Below, in pieces: positions 5,199-8,111 of a DNA stretch of 8,111 nucleotides (position 1 is the stretch's first letter; each line of letters begins with the position of its first letter). This DNA is from Chloroflexota bacterium (GTDB lineage Bacteria; Chloroflexota; Dehalococcoidia; Lucifugimonadales; UBA3495). A program made the position numbers and the translations under genes. The notes below the pieces were generated by a model. That model did no database searches, was not told the origin of the DNA, and saw only the letters and a program-made list of their open reading frames with translations. Location of the stretch: contig JADFQT010000110.1 in the NCBI GenBank assembly GCA_022561675.1, positions 1 to 8,111 of the forward strand, in the 5' to 3' direction.

Positions 5199-6002
5199 TT
5201 AGTGAAAAACCGCCTGACCGGCACCGCCACTGGCTGAGATAACCTCCCCGCTGATGGCGATGGAGCGAGGTGAGGCTAGAAATGCCACCACATAGGCCAG
5301 CTCCCGGGCGTCCACGATGCGCTTGGTAGAGTTTCCGGAGGCGACCCGCGCTTCCACTTCCTCCACCGTGATACCCTGCTGCCGGGCTTGTTCCTGATAC
5401 ATCGGGGCGCTGCGCTCGGTCCGGGTGGCGCCAGGATGCACAATGTTGACGGTGACCCCGGAGGGCCCCAGGTCTTCCGCCAGGTACTTGGTGAAGTTGA
5501 CCAGGCCGGCGTTCCGTACGCCGGCACTGAGGTTGCCGCTGGCGCGGCGGGCGGAGGTACCGCCAATGTTGATTATGCGGCCCCAGTTATGGCGGACCAT
5601 GTAAGGAGCGACGGCGCGGGCACACCTCAGATAGCCCATCACCTTGGTGTTCAGGTCGTTGAGGACGTCCTCATCTTTGATGCTGGAAAGGGGGCCTCTG
5701 GCCAAGCCCCCCGGCGCCGCCGCGTTATTGACCAATATGTCAATGCGGCCACCAAACAAGTTGGCGGCTTCCTCCACCATCCGCTCCACTTCCTCGGTGC
5801 TGGTAAGGTCGCAGGGAACACCAGTAACCTGCTGGCCGGTTTCCTGACCCAGTTCCCGGGCCGTCAGGTCCAAGGCCTCGACGCCCCGCGCGGTGAGCAC
5901 CACGCTGCAACCGCAGGTGGCCAGTTCCCGAGCGATGGCCTTCCCTATGCCACGACTGCCTCCGGTTACCAGTGCCGTCTTACCCTCCAGTTCCAGGTCC
6001 AT
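5199..6002 (-). CDS. SDR family oxidoreductase-like protein lacking the YxxxK motif
   Basis: Numbered from the ATG at 6002 (267 residues), it has the classical SDR Rossmann fold: T-G-G-S-R-G-I-G (13-20), D65 after beta-3, N-N-A-A-A (92-96), N118 in helix 4, and H-P-G-A-T-R-T-E (189-196). The catalytic region is unusual. Aligned on A-G-L-x-x-x-T-K-x-L-A, the Tyr position is Ala160 (codon 5523-5525) and the Lys position is Asn164 (5511-5513). The Ser position after I-I-N-I is Gly148. NAD(P) binding is probably kept, but normal dehydrogenase chemistry is doubtful. I chose ATG 6002 because it gives the usual distance to the glycine motif (MDLELEGKTALVTGG). ATG 6014 and TTG 6032 are in frame upstream, and the TTG would lie almost on the predicted transcription start. 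It heads the SDR, EthD, DUF885 cluster. Confidence 0.85.
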   Translation of the reverse strand: MDLELEGKTALVTGGSRGIGKAIARELATCGCSVVLTARGVEALDLTARELGQETGQQVTGVPCDLTSTEEVERMVEEAANLFGGRIDILVNNAAAPGGLARGPLSSIKDEDVLNDLNTKVMGYLRCARAVAPYMVRHNWGRIINIGGTSARRASGNLSAGVRNAGLVNFTKYLAEDLGPSGVTVNIVHPGATRTERSAPMYQEQARQQGITVEEVEARVASGNSTKRIVDARELAYVVAFLASPRSIAISGEVISASGGAGQAVFH

Positions 6003-6041
6003 GCCAGCCCCCATGAGTGAATCTCTATCCAATCGGGGCTC

Positions 6042-6070
6042 ATTCTACAATACCCGCTCCTGGGAGGCCA
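6042..6070 (-). promoter_or_regulatory. Putative promoter of the SDR cluster
   Basis: On the minus strand TAGAAT (6047 to 6042) is a good -10 hexamer, the same one used in front of dprA. The region 17-18 bases upstream (around TGGCCT) is a poor -35. Transcription would start near 6035, leaving about 20-33 bases before the ATG codons at 6014 and 6002, which argues against the TTG at 6032. Confidence 0.35.
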
Positions 6071-6193
6071 GTGCGGTTTCGCTTTGCAGCCCCTACCCAA
6101 GCCGAGGTTGAATCCACATGCATCGGTAAGCGGTCCTGTGGATTTCACCACGTCATTAGTTCAGGAGCGAAGTCGGTGGGTTCGAGGCTCGGG

Positions 6194-6218
6194 TTACCGG
6201 GCGGCAGGCTCCCGGCAA
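6194..6218 (-). terminator. Stem-loop just after the response regulator gene
   Basis: TTACCGGG (6194-6201) pairs with CCCGGCAA (6211-6218) through eight positions, one of them a G-T pair when read on the minus strand, around a 9-base loop. It begins 3 bases after the response regulator stop codon. No T-run follows on the minus strand, so if it is a terminator it is not of the classic type; it might instead protect the 3' end. Confidence 0.35.
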
Positions 6219-6221
6219 CTT

Positions 6222-6617
6222 TTACGCCAACTCTTCCGCCGCTAGTCCAGAGTCCAGGGCTAGCTTCACGATATGATTCATATCGAAAAGCCTAACTGGT
6301 TTAACCACATATCCAAAGGCGCCCAGGTCGTAGGCCAGTTTTTGCTGGAAGGGCAAATCTAAAGCAGTCAACATCAGGACCCGAATGGCCTGAGTTTCCG
6401 GGTCTTCCTTGAGGCTGGCCAGGGCCTCGTAGCCGTCCATAACCGGCATCAAAACGTCCATCAAAATCAAGTCAGGCTTGGCTTCCAGGGCGGTTTCACA
6501 GGCCTCCCGCCCATTGCTGGCTTCCATAATTTCGTAGCTGGCGTCCTGTTGGGCCAGAATCTGGCTGAACATCAGTCTGGTGGGGGCGTGGTCATCTACC
6601 AGTAAAATCTTCTTCAT
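6222..6617 (-). CDS. Single-domain response regulator (CheY/Spo0F-like receiver)
   Basis: The 131 residues form one receiver domain and nothing more. The acidic pair D8-D9 (LLVDDH) binds Mg2+, D54 in L-I-L-M-D-V-L-M-P-V-M-D-G is the phosphoacceptor, T84 (V-L-M-L-T-A) is the switch Thr and K106 (Y-V-V-K-P-V) the conserved Lys, so all phosphorylation residues are present. With no output domain, it should act by binding a partner or passing on phosphate as a relay protein. No histidine kinase is in the window. The purine-rich GAGAGG lies 11 bases before the ATG, a rather long spacing. The C-terminus ends in an acidic/Ala tail (LAAEELA). It is divergent from dprA and separated from the SDR gene by about 220 bases with its own stem-loop, so it is probably its own transcription unit. 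Confidence 0.9.
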   Translation of the reverse strand: MKKILLVDDHAPTRLMFSQILAQQDASYEIMEASNGREACETALEAKPDLILMDVLMPVMDGYEALASLKEDPETQAIRVLMLTALDLPFQQKLAYDLGAFGYVVKPVRLFDMNHIVKLALDSGLAAEELA

Positions 6618-6821
6618 AAAGCCGCAGGCCTCTCGTAATGATTACAGCTGAGTCGGTTGATTAACCTTCGATCAGCGTAGGCCCTAAGGGTGGGGAAACA
6701 AGTTACCGAGCCTCTTGGAGCCGTTAAGTCCGGTTTTGTCCGGGTTAAGAAACCCCCTTGGCGGCAGGTTCGATTCCGGCTTTAGCGGCGCAGTACCTGG
6801 GGCAAGCCTGGTCCTGACCCG

Positions 6822-6851
6822 TTGTTCGTCTGTTTCGGGGTGTGCTAGAAT
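6822..6851 (+). promoter_or_regulatory. Extended -10 promoter directly before dprA
   Basis: TTGTTC (6822-6827) and TAGAAT (6846-6851) are 18 bases apart, and the -10 is preceded by TGC (6843-6845), the extended -10 signature. Transcription should begin about 6857-6859, which coincides with the dprA ATG at 6859. A leaderless or almost leaderless mRNA is therefore predicted, consistent with the absence of a Shine-Dalgarno sequence there. Confidence 0.5.
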
Positions 6852-6858
6852 CATTTCT

Positions 6859-8001
6859 ATGGACTCTATAGACCAATCCGGGGACCAAATACAATACTGG
6901 GTCGCCCTGAACCGGGTTCCCCGTCTTGGCACCGTCCGGTTTGGCCGCCTGGAGGCCTTTTTCGGCCGGTTGGAAAACGCTTGGAACGCAGATCTGGGGC
7001 AGCTAAAAAGCGCGGGAATCGAGGGCCGGGCGGCGCGAGAAATCATATCCGCCCGATCTCGGGTATCCCCTGATGACGAGATGGAGCGCCTGCGGCTGGC
7101 CGGCGTAATGGCCATCAACTGGCACCATCCGGACTACCCGGCCCGGCTGAAGGAGATCAGCAACCCTCCGCCGGTTTTGTATTACAAAGGCACGCTGCTG
7201 GCTTCCGACGAACGATCCGTGGCGGTGGTGGGCACCCGCAGCCCCACGACCTACGGCCGGGAAGCCGCCGCCGCTCTGACCACCGACTTGGCTCGTTGCG
7301 GTATCACCATTGTCAGCGGAATGGCGCTGGGAATCGACGGCATTGCCCACCATTCTGCGTTAGATCAGGGTGCCCGTACCATTGCACTGATGGCTGGCGG
7401 GCTGGATATTATATACCCCAGGGAACACACAAGATTGTTCCAACAGATTCAGGAGAACGGTGCCGTCATCAGCGAAATTCCCCTGGGGGTACGCCCGAGT
7501 AGCCAGAGCTTCCCCCGGCGCAACCGCCTCATCAGCGGCATTAGCCTGGGCACCCTGGTAGTGGAGGCAGGCGAACACAGCGGGGCTCGTTGGACGGTGC
7601 AGCACGCGTTGGAGCAGAACCGGGAGGTTTTCTGTGTGCCGGGAAGCATCTTCTCTCCCGCCAGCCGGCTGACCAACCGGCTGATTCAGGAAGGGGCCAA
7701 GCTGGTGCTCAATCACAACGACGTTTTGGAGGAGCTGAACTTGAGCTCCGTCGCCCACCAGATAGAGATGCGCCTGGCCCCGGACTTGCCGGACCTCGCC
7801 ACCGACGACGAGGAAAAAAAGCTGCTGACGCATTTGGAAAATGAACCATTGCACATTGACGAAATAAGAAGACGCGCCGGCTTACCCATCGCCCAGGTTA
7901 GCGGGTTGCTCACCATGCTGGAAATAAAGCGGCTGGTGAAGCAGGTAGGCTGCATGCACTACGTTATGATACGGGAGGCCACCCCCATATATGGTAACTA
8001 A
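6859..8001 (+). CDS. dprA: DNA processing protein DprA
   Basis: The 380-residue protein has the three parts of long DprA proteins: an N-terminal SAM/HhH-like helical region (about 10-75), the Rossmann-like DprA core (about 90-295) and a C-terminal winged-helix region (about 315-370). Core motifs are V-A-V-V-G-T-R-S-P-T-x-Y-G-R-E (121-135), I-V-S-G-M-A-L-G-I-D-G-I-A-H (151-164), G-G-L-D-I-I-Y-P-R-E-H (180-190), S-F-P-R-R-N-R-L-I-S-G (217-227) and V-V-E-A-G-E-H-S-G-A (234-243). DprA loads RecA onto incoming single-stranded DNA during transformation, in the cytoplasm. The frame is open upstream to an ATG at 6715, but that 48-residue extension is unlike DprA and covers the promoter, so I start at 6859, where the DprA-like sequence (YWVALNRVPRLG) begins soon after. 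It overlaps the next gene by 11 bases. Confidence 0.95.
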   Translation: MDSIDQSGDQIQYWVALNRVPRLGTVRFGRLEAFFGRLENAWNADLGQLKSAGIEGRAAREIISARSRVSPDDEMERLRLAGVMAINWHHPDYPARLKEISNPPPVLYYKGTLLASDERSVAVVGTRSPTTYGREAAAALTTDLARCGITIVSGMALGIDGIAHHSALDQGARTIALMAGGLDIIYPREHTRLFQQIQENGAVISEIPLGVRPSSQSFPRRNRLISGISLGTLVVEAGEHSGARWTVQHALEQNREVFCVPGSIFSPASRLTNRLIQEGAKLVLNHNDVLEELNLSSVAHQIEMRLAPDLPDLATDDEEKKLLTHLENEPLHIDEIRRRAGLPIAQVSGLLTMLEIKRLVKQVGCMHYVMIREATPIYGN

Positions 8002-8111
8002 ACCCTCCACGGCTGCCCCGAAGAAGGCCAAACCCAGGGCCAAAACCAAAAAAACCACCCGGGGCAAAGCGACCGGCACCAGAAAGAAGGCATCCCTGCC
8101 CGACACTACGG
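7991..8111 (+). CDS. topA: Probable DNA topoisomerase I, N-terminal basic tail (partial)
   Basis: An ATG at 7991, in a different frame and overlapping the last 11 bases of dprA, opens a frame that runs off the window. GGGAGG (7973-7978) lies 12 bases upstream. The 40 visible residues are a low-complexity basic tail (MVTKPSTAAPKKAKPRAKTK, then more Lys/Arg/Thr) ending A-S-L-P-D-T-T, with no domain reached. The dprA-topA gene order is common in bacteria, and some topoisomerase I proteins carry Lys-rich extensions, so topA is the best guess. The tail alone would also fit a histone H1-like or other DNA-binding protein. Translational coupling with dprA is likely because of the overlap. Confidence 0.5.
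   Translation, partial: MVTKPSTAAPKKAKPRAKTKKTTRGKATGTRKKASLPDTT

Noticed and set aside
6766..6785. tRNA-like T-arm (GGTTCGATTCC)
   Set aside because: The stem has a mismatch, and no matching acceptor stem, D-arm or anticodon arm was found upstream.
6715..6858. N-terminal extension of DprA from the upstream ATG
   Set aside because: The 48 residues do not resemble DprA, and the stretch contains an extended -10 promoter placed for the ATG at 6859.
7003..7353. Minus-strand frames opposite dprA, and similar long frames opposite DUF885 and the SDR gene
   Set aside because: These are antisense shadows of well-supported genes in GC-rich sequence, without family motifs or ribosome binding sites.
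1..8111. CRISPR array, toxin-antitoxin pair, phage or defence system
   Set aside because: No regularly spaced direct repeats, no paired small toxin/antitoxin frames and no phage structural or defence genes were seen on either strand.

Overview
This window looks like a chromosomal stretch of a moderately GC-rich bacterium. The gene content (an SDR, EthD-like and DUF885 catabolic-type cluster, a PIG-L deacetylase, and dprA followed by a probable topA) together with REP/MITE-like intergenic repeats fits Chloroflexota, perhaps a Dehalococcoidia or SAR202-like lineage. That assignment is inference from gene content; no marker gene in the window settles it.

Layout. Positions 1-99 hold the last codons of a probable undecaprenyl-diphosphate phosphatase (uppP). 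Positions 100-2191 are gene-poor. They contain a REP-like inverted repeat (111-250), a candidate small RNA with its own promoter and T-run terminator (about 417-618), a block of tandem hairpins (672-809), a 77-residue acidic protein on the minus strand (832-1065), an inverted repeat between divergent genes (1096-1174), a 73-residue zinc-ribbon-like protein with an excellent ribosome binding site (1350-1571), and about 620 bases with only hairpins. A PIG-L/LmbE deacetylase (2192-2896, plus) then converges on a minus-strand cluster. The 168-base gap between the two is almost entirely filled by a nested inverted repeat (2899-3061) that could be a MITE and also a two-way terminator.

The minus-strand cluster, in transcription order, is an SDR family protein (about 6002 to 5199), an EthD-like small dimeric alpha/beta-barrel protein (5142-4831) and a DUF885 putative metallohydrolase (4768-3065). 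Gaps are 56 and 62 bases, so the three could be one transcript, probably for an uncharacterised small-molecule degradation or modification route. The SDR keeps its dinucleotide-binding motif but has lost the catalytic Tyr and Lys of the YxxxK motif, and apparently the catalytic Ser. Upstream lies a stand-alone receiver-domain response regulator (6617-6222, minus).

Divergent from it is dprA (6859-8001, plus). Its promoter is an extended -10 element so close to the ATG that the mRNA is probably leaderless. It overlaps by 11 bases the start of a Lys/Arg/Thr/Ala-rich N-terminus that is probably topA (7991 to the window end), matching the common dprA-topA order. No tRNA, rRNA, CRISPR array or transposase gene was seen. 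I found no convincing new multi-gene system. The best leads are the catalytic-residue-less SDR with its partners, the candidate small RNA and the convergent-gene repeat.
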